Assembly (NCBI GenBank): GCA_028673005.1
Contig: CM054113.1
Location: 68,231,350 to 68,295,349 of the forward strand
Source of the DNA: Tanypteryx hageni
Lineage: Eukaryota; Arthropoda; Insecta; Odonata; Petaluridae
Direction: 5' to 3'
Length of the DNA: 64,000 nucleotides
Each line of letters opens with the position of its first letter. Within the stretch, counting starts at the first letter, position 1. Shown here piece after piece: positions 10,648 through 21,044 of the stretch. A program made the position numbers and the translations under genes. Below the pieces are notes generated by a model that made no database searches, had not been told where the DNA came from, and was given only the letters and a program-made list of their open reading frames with translations.

Positions 10648-11510
10648 GGATGATTCATCGAAATAGGTCAATTGGATGCTGAGATATCTTTAAAAAATGA
10701 AAATTTGGACCGACCGTTCCATGGGGACTCATCAACCCTGTGGGCCACTTTATATTATATTTAGCACTGCAACTCTCATGATCAACCTGAAGCTGCATAA
10801 TAATTCTGGAGATAATCTGGAATATCCATTTAGAATATTAGGAACTTATAAAGAAATTCTGAAAAAAGAATTTAATCGTCTAATTATCACTCGATGCTTG
10901 AGAAAAAGTAAAATTCGTTCATGCCTTTTATTTACAGCTCGAAAATGTATCTCACCAAAACATTGATATTAGTGAAGGTTTCATCAGAATCGGTCAATTT
11001 ATTGACGAAATATATTAAAAAACCAAAATTTAGATCTTACATTACGAGTCTTTGACCCCATTGACTGATTGCCCATTTTTGGCTCAAAAATGTCTCCTCA
11101 AAAAATTGATATTGGTGGAGGGTTAATTAAAATCAGGCTATTGATTGTTGAGATATCTTCAAAACACCGAAATTAGGATTGACTTAACCCCGTGAAATTT
11201 CGACCGGCCCTAATATTACGATCCTTGGCCCTCTGGACCAATTTTATCCATTTTTGGCTCGAAAATGTGTCTCATCAAAACCTTGTTATTGCTGGAGGAT
11301 TCATCAAAATTGGTTGCTAAGATATCTTCAAAAAACAAATTTAGACCGACCATTCCAGCTGATTTGAATTATTTTTGGCACTGCAACTCTCATGATCAAT
11401 CTGAAGCTGCTGCCAAATTTTGGAGCTCCTACGTTTATTTTCTGAAGAGTTACAACTGCCACAGACACACAGACAACTTCTTTTATTATTATAGATTGAG
11501 CTATATGTAG
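10648..11510. repeat. Degenerate tandem repeat (right side of the piggyBac insertion)
   Basis: Several units of about 150-230 bp share the phrases gaccgacc-ttcca, tttttggc(t)c-aaaatgt-tc, (a)ttgatatt-gtggagg-ttcatcaaaatcggt and gagatatcttcaaaa-acc. The last unit ends near tttattattatagattgagctatatgtag. The repeat is noncoding and resembles tandem intergenic repeats common in arthropod genomes (inference). Confidence 0.65.
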
Positions 11511-12084
11511 TTGCCCATTTTCACGTAATGGAATGTCATCTTCCATTAAAGCATCTGATTGTCTAGAGTTTGGTGGCATATCTCAGATCACCTTTCCAAG
11601 TACCCAACAGAGGCAACTTGTTGCCTTGTGACTTCCATGTTTTTGGGAAACTGAAAATTAATCTGGCAGGACATTGAGAGACTTGTGAAAGAGCTGACAT
11701 AATGTTTCCTCCATCCAGTGGTGTATTTGGCAATAGGTGTAAATGGTATTTGCTGTGGTGTTTCAAAACTAATAATCATAAGGTTTTGTATGCCTACAGA
11801 GTGCTTTGTTTCGTGCAGTATACAGTGCTGACTCCTTTTTTAATAAAAAATCCATTATTAATAGAGAATAACTCATTTCAGTATTCTTGGAAAACTATCA
11901 CATATTAGCCAATAGAGCTAATGTTTATAGTAAGGAATGTAGAAGACAGTGTAAAGAATAGATCCTTTTTTGATTCACCACCCACTTTTACTACCTATAT
12001 TTTGCTATTTGAAATAAGTTTGCTGCCCACTTTCCATATCAACTAACAATAAAAACGCCCATGTTGAAAAACATTGATGTAAAG
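11511..12084. other. No gene seen
   Basis: Short frames on both strands show no family signal. The sequence continues the low-complexity tail of the neighbouring repeat and then becomes ordinary AT-rich DNA. Confidence 0.4.
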
Positions 12085-12313
12085 TAGGGGTAGGCAACCT
12101 GTGGCTCTGGAGCTGCATATGGCTCCTTTGGTACATACTTGTCTCTTTAGAAGTTAGCTAATCTCCCTAAGCTATATCAGTCATTAAACATGCTATTGCA
12201 ATCACTCAAAAAATATCGTACAGGTTGTCAATGTGCGGCTCCCAAGTATTTTGAAATGAGGCAAAAATGAACAAAACAATTGCTGTTTTACTTTGAAAGT
12301 TTGCTGATCCCTG
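12085..12313. mobile_element. hAT MITE, 229 bp
   Basis: The left end TAGGGGTAGGCAACCTGTGG and the right end, read inward as CAGGGATCAGCAAACTTTC, form imperfect hAT-type TIRs. Flanks atgtaaag (12077-12084) and ctgtagag (12314-12321) match at 6 of 8 positions, consistent with an aged 8-bp duplication. No coding potential. Confidence 0.75.
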
Positions 12314-13273
12314 CTGTAGAGCATCCTATCTCCTTTATAAACCCTTTTGCTACCAGCTGATGTCTTATTGTTAGATCAGCAGCTGGGATACCATTGATTT
12401 CTTTTTGCTTTTATACTCCCAAGCTAGCCCAAAATGTGTTGTTTTTAATTGAAAAGATTATTTTTAATTTGCGTCACTTCATACCTATCAGAATATTTTA
12501 TCACATAGACTAGAAAAAGTAAAAAATTTTGAAAAATAATTTACTGAAAATGAAAATATTATTCGAATTTCCACTCTCTTGTGAAATGTGCAGCTCTGGT
12601 ATGCTTATTTTTATTATATTCCTCAAAATTGTCATTGTCAGAAAAAATCTTTAAAAAGAATGTAAAAATGTCGCTATTTAAAAGTTTTCAAAAATTTCCT
12701 CCCACTTCCTAGACTGAGAAAAAGTACTGTGCATACATATATATAATTAAACTGTAGGGATATGAAACAGTCCATACAGAAAAGGATATTTTATAAAACA
12801 TTCATTATTTTGCTGCTGTTTATTGTTCATTAATTACAGTAAGATAAAGCAAATTAGGTGATTTAGATTTTGTCTAAATGCAGTTTCTATAAATGTATCT
12901 TAACCATATAGCTGTTGCTGAATGACTTGTCAAATGTCTCATTGTTCATAAGTAGCCACTAGTTACAAATAGATTTTTGCTATCGATACATAATTTATGT
13001 GATAAATTTTCTAAATGAATATGTTAATTGCAATGCTAGAGGCCCAAATTTGAATTGCACTTAGGGCCCCTCAGGGTATCTAATTCAGCCACTGTCTCCA
13101 TTGTGTTTCACTTATATTTTCGATCATGAAGAACTTTAAATTCGATTGGTTCACGAATAGAAAGTTTCAGAATGTATTGTTACTGACAATATGTCATTTG
13201 TTATATTGCAATTCAAACAAAATTTAGTTATCTGTATAATTTTTTATCAGGAAATTATATTGACCATAGAGTA
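12314..13273. other. No gene seen
   Basis: About 960 bp of AT-rich sequence without recognisable coding, RNA or repeat signal. It runs up to the TA preceding the Tigger end at 13274. Confidence 0.4.
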
Positions 13274-14421
13274 CAGGCATCCCTCGCATAATGATGTTTT
13301 GCAGTTAGGACACCATGACATTGTGACCCTTTTTCACACTTAGGACATGTCAACTTCGCTGTTACAATGCTGGAGAAAAATTTCACTCCTATCATTCCTG
13401 ATAAAAACTCTCTCCCAGGGACCAATTCTAAACATTGCAGTAAAAAACTCGGGGATTTCCTCCATTCTTCCTCTTACAAAGGATGCTTACATATTGATAC
13501 TTAAAAAACACAAATGCTTGGAAATAATGCAAACACTTCAAGTGGTCAGTGACACGTGGAGACCACAGCTCGAAATTGGAGTGTAAGGCCTAGGAAGATA
13601 ATGCGATCACCACTCATCACAAGAGGCGATTGTTTTAAAATAAGATTTGGAATGATTTTGTTCGTTTTTCGACTTGCCTTTTGTTGGGCATGTGCCTTTA
13701 GTTTATCGCTTTCCACCATTTGTAGTGCAAATTGTGAATATGTCTGTTATATTTTTGCCCTGGAACTAATTCATGTCAAAGAAAAGATCGAGTGATTGTA
13801 CAAGTGCTTCTTCAAAAAAAATAAGCGACATTGAAGGAGAAGCCAGATATTTTGACGAGATAGAATGATGGTGAATGTGCTATTGATATTCTAATAAGTT
13901 GGATCTGTCAAGTTCGACGATAAGGTCTATAATTCAGAACAGCAATAAAATAAGAGTTTGGTAAAGTTGCAACTCCTTTGGACGCCTAGTGATTGTTTAA
14001 GAACAATAGGAGTTCCATCATGGTAGGCATGGAACAAATGTCATCTGTATCGATTGAGCACCAAACTCAAAATCAGATGCCTCTTAGCACCCAGCTTATT
14101 CAAGAAAAAGCTAGGACAATTTATGAAGACCTAAAGATTGACTATGACGTAAGTACCCATATTGAATCATTTGAAGCTAGTTCCAGGTGGTTTGAAAGGT
14201 TCAAGCGATGTGCCAATTTGCACAATGTAGCAGTTAGTGGTGTAGTTGCAAGTGCTGATGAAAAGGCAGCCAGTGAATATCAAGGTCAATTGAGCGCAGT
14301 TATTATGGAAGGTGGTTACATTCCACAACAAGTATTTAATGTCAGTGAGACGGCCTTTTTTTGGAAGCTATTCATCTCATTTTGCCATTCTATACTCGTC
14401 CTACAAATGAAATTTCTTTGA
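13274..14421 (+). mobile_element. Tigger (pogo superfamily) element, 3'-truncated
   Basis: The left end CAGGCATCCCTCGCATAATG is a typical Tigger terminus and is preceded by TA (13272-13273). The interior encodes the N-terminal DNA-binding part of a Tigger transposase. No matching right terminus was found; from about 14400 the sequence passes into an unrelated degenerate repeat. Confidence 0.75.
13772..14421 (+). pseudogene. Tigger transposase N-terminal fragment (CENP-B type DNA-binding domain)
   Basis: A start-like MSKKRSSDCTSASSKK at 13772 is followed, across stops and frameshifts, by SSSTIRSIIQNSNKI (about 13907-13950) and then the open frame 13993-14421. That frame reads PLSTQLIQEKARTIYEDLK, FEASSRWFERFKRCANLHN and EGGYIPQQVFNVSETAFFWK, which is the second CENP-B-type HTH and the first catalytic motif of Tigger transposases. 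The usual VDETG motif is VSETA here, so the first catalytic Asp is lost. The DDE domain beyond this is missing. Confidence 0.8.
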
Positions 14422-16040
14422 AATCCGTTCAACCAATACCTTCCAAATTCATAGTTTCAGAAACATTCTAGCTTTGAGATGCTGGTAGCCCTGTTTAGTC
14501 GACTCGGTTGAAATATGATATTTTGGTTATTTATTGGTATGAAGATTATATATACAATATTTGGTTAATATCCATATGGTCAGTTCACTAGAAATGCATA
14601 TAAAAGATATACATATTATTTAACTTTTTACTGTGGTGGTCCTGCTCTATAGCTTTATTTTAAACATCTTGATTTCATGATGGCATGTTGTACAAATCTT
14701 ATATAGTTACAAAATTTAGTTGAAATCCATCCAGCCAATTCCTTCCAAATACATAAATACTGAAAGTTTAATTTGTAATTGTGACACCCCTGTTTGGCTG
14801 AACCGGTTCAAATATACTATGATGGTTTTGTATATACATATATGCAGTGCTTGAAAAATTTCATGCTGGCTCACCAGTCAGGCAAATATCTCACTCGTCA
14901 GCTGAAAATCTCCAGCGCCCTAGAGACTCCAAGGCTGGCGAGCAAAACAAACACCCTCAGTGCCAAAAATGAAATGTTAATTATTTGCACTTTCACTGGC
15001 CTATATCTTTATTTTCATTTTTGGTAGATATAGCTATCATTGTTCAACCAAGTACATTACACAAAATTTATTTGTTGTACATTAGTCTACATTAATATAA
15101 AAACTCATTATCAGTGACACAATACCATGAGCAAGCAATAGTTCAAGGAAACTTACTATTCATATCTTCTTAGGTGTCAACATGCCACTTCCAAAGTGAT
15201 GGCATTTATGACCTTGAACATGTCTTACACTTTTTGCACTAGAATACCACTTGTCTATGGCCTTACCAGGTTTAAAGACATGCACAGCATAGGGAAATCC
15301 CCTGGATGTGCTTGTAGAAGTGGCTGTAGTTAGCTACTTCCTAGTGGCTGCAACGTTCACTAAATTAGTAGCTTAGCAATTTTTCCAAATATTTCAATTC
15401 AACAATAGGTATAGCATATAAATAATTGCCAATTGAACTGAAACTGCTCTATTGAATTTTTTACTTTTCAACTAAAAATTTTCACTCATCACGGACAAGC
15501 ATACAAGTGCATTTTTCAATCCCTGCATATATGTGTACATTATAAATATTAAATTTGGTTAAAATTGATGCGGACAGTTCAACACAAAATGAATATTTAT
15601 TTTTCCTTGTATTGTGGCAGCCATGCTTTCTATATCTATACTAAATATCTTGATAATGTTTTTATATGTTGCACACTTCCTTCATATAAAATTTCGTTTA
15701 AATCGGTTTGGCCATTTCCTTAAAAATTCATAATTATTGAAAAGGTTTATTTTGGGATTGTGGCACCCCTAATTAGTTTGATCAGATCCAAATATTTCAT
15801 TTTGTCGTTTATTTATGTGAATCGGTTTGGCTAATTCCTTCCCAATTCATAATTATCAAAATGTGTTATTTTGCAACTGTGGCACTCCTGCTGAGTCAAT
15901 CTGGTCCAAATATGTCATTTTGGTAATGTCGGTATTTATGTTAAGATTCTATGTACCAAATTTCGTTGAAATCTGTTTAGCCAATTCTTCCCTGATAAAT
16001 GCATACGGACGGACGAACATCACAAAGATATAATAGTTCT
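14400..16040. repeat. Degenerate repeats of about 180 bp in two blocks (14400-14870, 15540-16040)
   Basis: Units recur with the phrases aaatttcgttgaaatc-gtt-agccaattccttcc, aattcataattat, gt(g)gcacccctg-t-agt, ccaaatat-tcattttgg and tatttat. The blocks end with atacggacggacgaacatcac. Between them (14871-15540) is AT-rich DNA with no recognisable gene. This looks like an old tandem or dispersed noncoding repeat. Confidence 0.6.
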
Positions 16041-16139
16041 TATCAGCAATGATGAATGGCACTAAAAAGAAAATTTTATTTCATGATGTTACAATCATAA
16101 TCCGACTTAATATAAGAGCGAGATTTAGACCCTCTAGTC

Positions 16140-19100
16140 CAGTGTTTCCCAAACTTTTTCGAGCCACCGCCCCCTTGGATCCATAAACCTATACTCAACA
16201 CCCCCCAATCGGTAGCTTTAAAATAATAATCAAAATCATAAAACAAAATAACCAAATGAGGAACATTGAAATAATTAAATTAAAAACAATGACTAATCAA
16301 ATGTTTATTTAGAATCCAATAGATGTATAGTTTTCATATCATATTTATGCAAAAGACTTAATACACAATAAAAGGAACTTAGGTGAGAATATACTTTTTA
16401 CATAAAAATAAATTATCAAAACAAATAATTTTAAGAAAGCTTTTTTTAGAAGTTTACATGTCATTTTTTTACTTAAATTAAGCAATTACATAACATGAAC
16501 ATTTTCAATTTATGAAAATAGAATAACCAATCATGTTTTGTTAAAATTAGTTAAACAATTAAGTGACTATTGATTATAGTTTTTCATGGTCTAGAAGTCA
16601 TTTAAGGAGATTCTATTGCCTAATTTAATAACATATTTCCATCAAATAAAATTTTAATGGGATGGATGGGCTTGATGACCTGATACCAGTTTTCCAACGT
16701 CCGGTTTAGTGTCACTTAGCAGGAGTCTTAAATCACCGCGTTCACAAACCTGAAGTCTGTTTCTCTGTTTGGAAATAAGCTGAATGACTGCACTAAAACC
16801 ACGTTCCACCAAATATGAAGTCGGAAATGCAAGAAGGAGTTTTTTAACCACCATCCATAATGCAGGATAACGATCGGAAACCTCCTTCTGTAACCAAAAC
16901 TCTTGATAATTTATCTTAAACTTTGGTTTCAATTCAATGTCATTTTGTAGTCCAATTAATTCTTCCTCTAATACTCCAACTTCCTCAATATCTACAAACG
17001 GATTTATCACCCAGTCTGGAATTTCCAACAAAAGAAGATCCTCAAATCGCTGCGTCATATTTTTATGCAAGGTGGCTAAATGGTCACAAAAGACTCTCAA
17101 ATCATCATCACCTATACCAGCTTGCTCTTCTAGCTTAAGCAGGGAAGGAAATTGATAAAGCTCGCGGCGACCTATGTTGCGCTTAAATAAAAGCAACTTG
17201 GAAATAAACACAGTCACCACAGATTTTGCCTTTATAAGGTTAGTATCATTTCCCTGCAATTGTAAATTTATTTCATTGAACTTTGCAAATAGTTCAGACA
17301 AAAATGCAATGTCACTCCTAATCTCTTTAAGGTTGTCGCTGAGAAAAGCATCTTTCTCCTCAAAAAACTGCACGACAGTGTCAAAAAGATTATAGAAGCG
17401 CCTTATACAATTGCCTTTTGATAGCCAACGAACTTCCGTGTGTAGTAACAAACGTTTAAAATCTTCGTCGTTCTCATCACACAACTCTCGAAAGAGTCGA
17501 TCATTAAGAGCATGGGCTTTGATTTTGTTAACTGCTGTAATTACAATGTTTAAGGACTTGTGAAGGCGATCACTCAGTATTTTGGCCACTAGATGTTGTC
17601 GGTGAATGACACAATGAATAGCAAAAACATTTGGTACATATTTTCTCAAGTATGCAATACAACCATGGTGACGACCAGTCATTGACGGAGCTCCGTTTGT
17701 CGCAACAGCAAGTATGTTAGAAAGTGGAATTTTTTTGTCCCTGAAGAACTGCTCTACAATACGAAATATTGACTCCCCTTTAGTGTCAGTTTCTAATTGC
17801 CTTGCAAACAACAACTCTTGAGATAGATTTTCATCTTTAATAAAGCGTACGTAAGCTAGAAGCACAGATTCATTACCTGGCAAAGTTGACTCATCCAACT
17901 GTAATGCAAATTCTGTTGTTCTCAGGATGCTGCACAATATATCTTCCACATTTTCAGCCATTTCATCTATTCGTCGTTGAACTGAAGTGTTGCTTAGGGG
18001 AATAATTTTTATTGTATCATATGGTGGCTTATGCAGAACAGTACTCAGGACTTCACTTACTGCTGGTAAGATGAGTTCTTCACCAATTGTATGTGGCTTT
18101 CCAGTTTTGGCAATTAATAGTGAAATATTGTATGATGCACGCAAACCATCAGTGATATGTTTTGAAGCATTACACAACATACTTGAAAGTGTTGGACGAT
18201 TTTGCACTCTGTCACGAAGTGACTGAAAAAATGTTAAAGTCTTTTCTGTCTTGTCAGGATGTGCCTTCCTAAAATGGTCAATTAGTCTGGAAGGTTTCAT
18301 CGCCTCATTTGAAAACACCTTTTCGCATAGTAAGCACATAGGCATGTGCTTGTTTATAGGTGACTCTATAAATCCGTACTTAAGATAATCCACATTATAC
18401 TGTCTACATTTCTTCTTTGATGAGTCATTTCCTGCCATTCTGTTTCTACAATCAAGGTTTAAATATTAAATTTTGTTAAAATAAAATTTAATATATATTA
18501 ACTAAATAGAATACACGTATGAGTTAATGATAAGACGTGGATTCAATCTTTAAGTGGTTGCTTTTTAAAATAAAATTACTAATAACCATATGAAAAACAT
18601 CAAAACAAAATATTTATGTGCTTGCGGCATAATTTCAAACATATATAAGCAAGGCTGAATATATGTATTTGTTCTGCATACCTGGTATAAAACAGGATTT
18701 ATATAAACGTTATTTCGCTCTTGAACGGTAGTAGTTTTACTTCGGGTAAACTGAAAATATTAATACAGTTTATTTATTTTATATAAATATTGTACATTTC
18801 ATATACAAATGCAATACATTTATCACGCGAGCGCGAATTCGAAAATGGTGCGTAGGGAGTTTGTGCCAGAGGTCTGCACATGCACCTTTGCCGTCTTTCA
18901 TAGAGAAACCAAACACTCGGCTGCAAAGTAAGCTCCTCTCGAATTCGATTTATAATAATGGTCTAGTCAGTTGAGGGTGAAATAATATTTCTTTGGCTCC
19001 TATTCTGTCGTTATGAATCATATTAGTCCATGCAATTCCCTAAATTGTATTCATAAGAAAGGCAGTTCAAGGGACTGTTGCGGTGAAATTGGCTTTGATT

Positions 19101-19966
19101 CAATTTTTGGATACTTGTGTGTGCGTTGGTTCAACTAAAGTTTATTCCATAGCAAGGCCACCTTTTCATTTGATGATATATTATTAAGAGGAATTTTGTG
19201 AAGAAGTATGTTTACTACTCAATTTACTCGTGAAGGCGAAATATTTCCAAAGTTTTCTTTTTATTCAAAGAATTATTGTGAATATTACCCATTGTTTGAA
19301 AAAAGCTATGCTTCAAGGAAATGCACAATGTCAGCAAAACCGTGACTTAGATCAGTGAACCGGGAATTTATTTAATTGATATCTAGCCGGCAAAGGGAAA
19401 GTTAAATCGTATATATACGAAGTATGAGAGAAAAGGTCCTCTTTTTGAACTATCTATTACCATTTCATGAAAACATAAACAATATATTGGCCGTTTATTT
19501 TCGTAATATACTTCGCCATCATAAAATAATACAAAAAATTATATAATAGTACTATAACAAGAATGATATCGCTGATTCCTCTCCGGATTCACACCCGTTT
19601 TATTCACACTTAACCTTACTGCCGAAGTACTCAGTGTCGTGAAGTTGTGCCAACGATAGACCAAATGAGATTAAACCCCTTCAAAAGTTTCCCTTGTGCG
19701 AGAAAGGCTTGGAAATATTTTTCAACCGTTCCTACTTTAAAATGTAAGGAAACAAATGGTTTAAATTACTTCCAGATGCGGGAAACAATGAAAACTTTAA
19801 AAACGAAGCTTTAAAACGGAGACAAAAGGAAGGTTACCGAGCCTTCGCAAATGTCACATTGTCAGGACCCTCCGGCGCCCCCCTGCCGCCCCCTTGTCTC
19901 TTTTCGCCCCCATAGACTAGAGCACCGCCCCACAGGGGTCGGTAGCGCCCACTTTGGGAACCACTG
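16140..19966 (-). mobile_element. Full-length hAT transposon (ZBED5/Buster-like), 3827 bp
   Basis: The ends CAGTGTTTCCCAAACTTT and, read inward from 19966, CAGTGGTTCCCAAAGTGGGC are hAT TIRs. The flanks carry identical 8-bp direct repeats ctctagtc at 16132-16139 and 19967-19974. Inside is one uninterrupted minus-strand transposase frame (18438-16654) with about 1.5 kb of leader to its right and 0.5 kb to its left. No other gene is present in 18439-19966. Confidence 0.95.
16654..18438 (-). CDS. hAT transposase, ZBED5-like, uninterrupted frame
   Basis: The frame encodes 594 residues from ATG to stop, close to full length for this group. A BED-type zinc finger is visible (C35-x2-C38 ... H55-x4-H60). 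The RNase-H-like core starts with LQLDEST (D182), then ATNGAPSMTGRHHGC (248-260), HRQHLVAK, and TEVRWLSKG. The C-terminal dimerisation part reads AFPTSYLVERGFSAV. In related transposases the second catalytic Asp sits in a TDGAP motif; here it is TNGAP (N248, codon AAC at 17697-17695), a one-base change from Asp that should abolish catalysis. So the frame is intact but the enzyme is probably inactive. Related sequences have been domesticated as ZBED5 and SCAND3 in mammals; nothing here proves a host role. Confidence 0.9.
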   Translation of the reverse strand: MAGNDSSKKKCRQYNVDYLKYGFIESPINKHMPMCLLCEKVFSNEAMKPSRLIDHFRKAHPDKTEKTLTFFQSLRDRVQNRPTLSSMLCNASKHITDGLRASYNISLLIAKTGKPHTIGEELILPAVSEVLSTVLHKPPYDTIKIIPLSNTSVQRRIDEMAENVEDILCSILRTTEFALQLDESTLPGNESVLLAYVRFIKDENLSQELLFARQLETDTKGESIFRIVEQFFRDKKIPLSNILAVATNGAPSMTGRHHGCIAYLRKYVPNVFAIHCVIHRQHLVAKILSDRLHKSLNIVITAVNKIKAHALNDRLFRELCDENDEDFKRLLLHTEVRWLSKGNCIRRFYNLFDTVVQFFEEKDAFLSDNLKEIRSDIAFLSELFAKFNEINLQLQGNDTNLIKAKSVVTVFISKLLLFKRNIGRRELYQFPSLLKLEEQAGIGDDDLRVFCDHLATLHKNMTQRFEDLLLLEIPDWVINPFVDIEEVGVLEEELIGLQNDIELKPKFKINYQEFWLQKEVSDRYPALWMVVKKLLLAFPTSYLVERGFSAVIQLISKQRNRLQVCERGDLRLLLSDTKPDVGKLVSGHQAHPSH

Positions 19967-20060
19967 CTCTAGTCGATTCATACATCTAAATCAGTATGAC
20001 AAACATTCATGCCATCGGCTAGATTTGAACCAGCGACCTTAGTATTTGCCTGCAGATACT

Positions 20061-20820
20061 TTTAATCTGTATGCCAAGAAAATTTAAATTAAAGAATCGC
20101 GATAGGTGGAAACGAAGATAGGACTTACTGCTTGCCATTTATTTATTAGCTTAGTTAGGAGTCGTTAAAAGGTATACATATAAGTCCGGACTTGGCTAAT
20201 TTAAGAACATGGTTTTAGATTCGAGATGCAGAGGCGTAGCGAAGGACCTCGCGAAGCGGGAGAGGCCGAAACCTTATAAATCGTCTTGCCGTAATTTGAC
20301 TTTTTGGAGTGGGATCAATATTTTCCGCTCACACTAATAATATTTCTGCGTTAATGAGGACCATTTATGATTACGATGGAGAAGCAAAAGTGATCAAATT
20401 AAGAATAAAACATATGTTGTTAAATAGTCTCTATCATTAAAAACACAGTTCTTCGGTTTTATTTCAATACCTAATGTGCTTCATTGGTAGATTCTAATGC
20501 AACAATGCATTGAAATGATTGTCTCGAAAAGGGTAGTTGCGGACTTATAGACATAATTCAATCGTTGATAATACGTAAAAGTAAAGTATAATGTAATTCC
20601 TAGATAATTAAGAGTATCTATAAAACTTTTTAAAGTTGATACAAAAATTCTGTTTATTATGAAGATCGAATGTGCTTCTCGATTCCAACCTTCTCCTTAG
20701 TTGACAATCACCATTTACATTATGGTCGTCGCTAATGATCTAAAATATAAACAATGCTATTGTGAAAAATACGAAAGTCACTTTTGATGATATTAACCAG
20801 TGAACGGCGTTATATTTACA
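20061..20820. promoter_or_regulatory. Upstream region of the sAC gene, no gene seen
   Basis: About 760 bp without coding or clear repeat signal precedes the first sAC exon. A short GC-richer patch at about 20223-20270 could be a transposon remnant. The proximal promoter is expected here. Confidence 0.4.
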
Positions 20821-20832
20821 AGGTATTTAAAG

Positions 20833-20839
20833 TATAAAA
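20833..20839 (+). promoter_or_regulatory. TATA-like box before the sAC start
   Basis: TATAAAA lies about 31 bp upstream of the ATG at 20864. If used, transcription would start almost at the initiation codon, giving an unusually short leader. It may be coincidental in AT-rich DNA. Confidence 0.3.
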
Positions 20840-20863
20840 AGGGCATACATTAAAACAGCGATT

Positions 20864-21044
20864 ATGGAAATTTGTGAATATTTGAAAGAGCCATCAAGCA
20901 ATTTAAATGTTGCCGAAATTACAAGTTTTCGTAAAACAAGTACATTAGCGACCTTACTTCCGGATGAGATCTTAAAGCATTCTCGTGCACTTGGAAAAGA
21001 CAGACGGAGGTTTGAGTGTGCTTTGCTACTGGGCGATGTTTCCG
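20864..21044 (+). CDS. ADCY10: sAC exon 1 (residues 1-61)
   Basis: ATG at 20864; it includes LLPDEIL (like human HLPDLIV) and ends in LLLGDVS plus the first base of G61. It carries the first metal-binding Asp (D58). Donor is GTGATT. The split codon G|GT joins exon 2 to read DVSGFTAL, matching the family's DISGFTA. Confidence 0.9.

Larger units (their letters stand above)
16080..20060 (-). repeat. tRNA-like SINE interrupted by the full-length hAT element
   Basis: The flank pieces 16080-16139 and 19975-20060 rejoin, once the hAT element and one target copy are removed, into a single repeat. Its minus strand contains ggtcgctggttcaaatctag (about 20038-20019), a box-B-like tRNA T-arm. Box A is less clear. 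Confidence 0.45.

Noticed and set aside
13347..13795. Two open frames considered as genes
   Set aside because: They lie between the Tigger left terminus and its transposase start and show no conserved motifs; they are element noncoding DNA.
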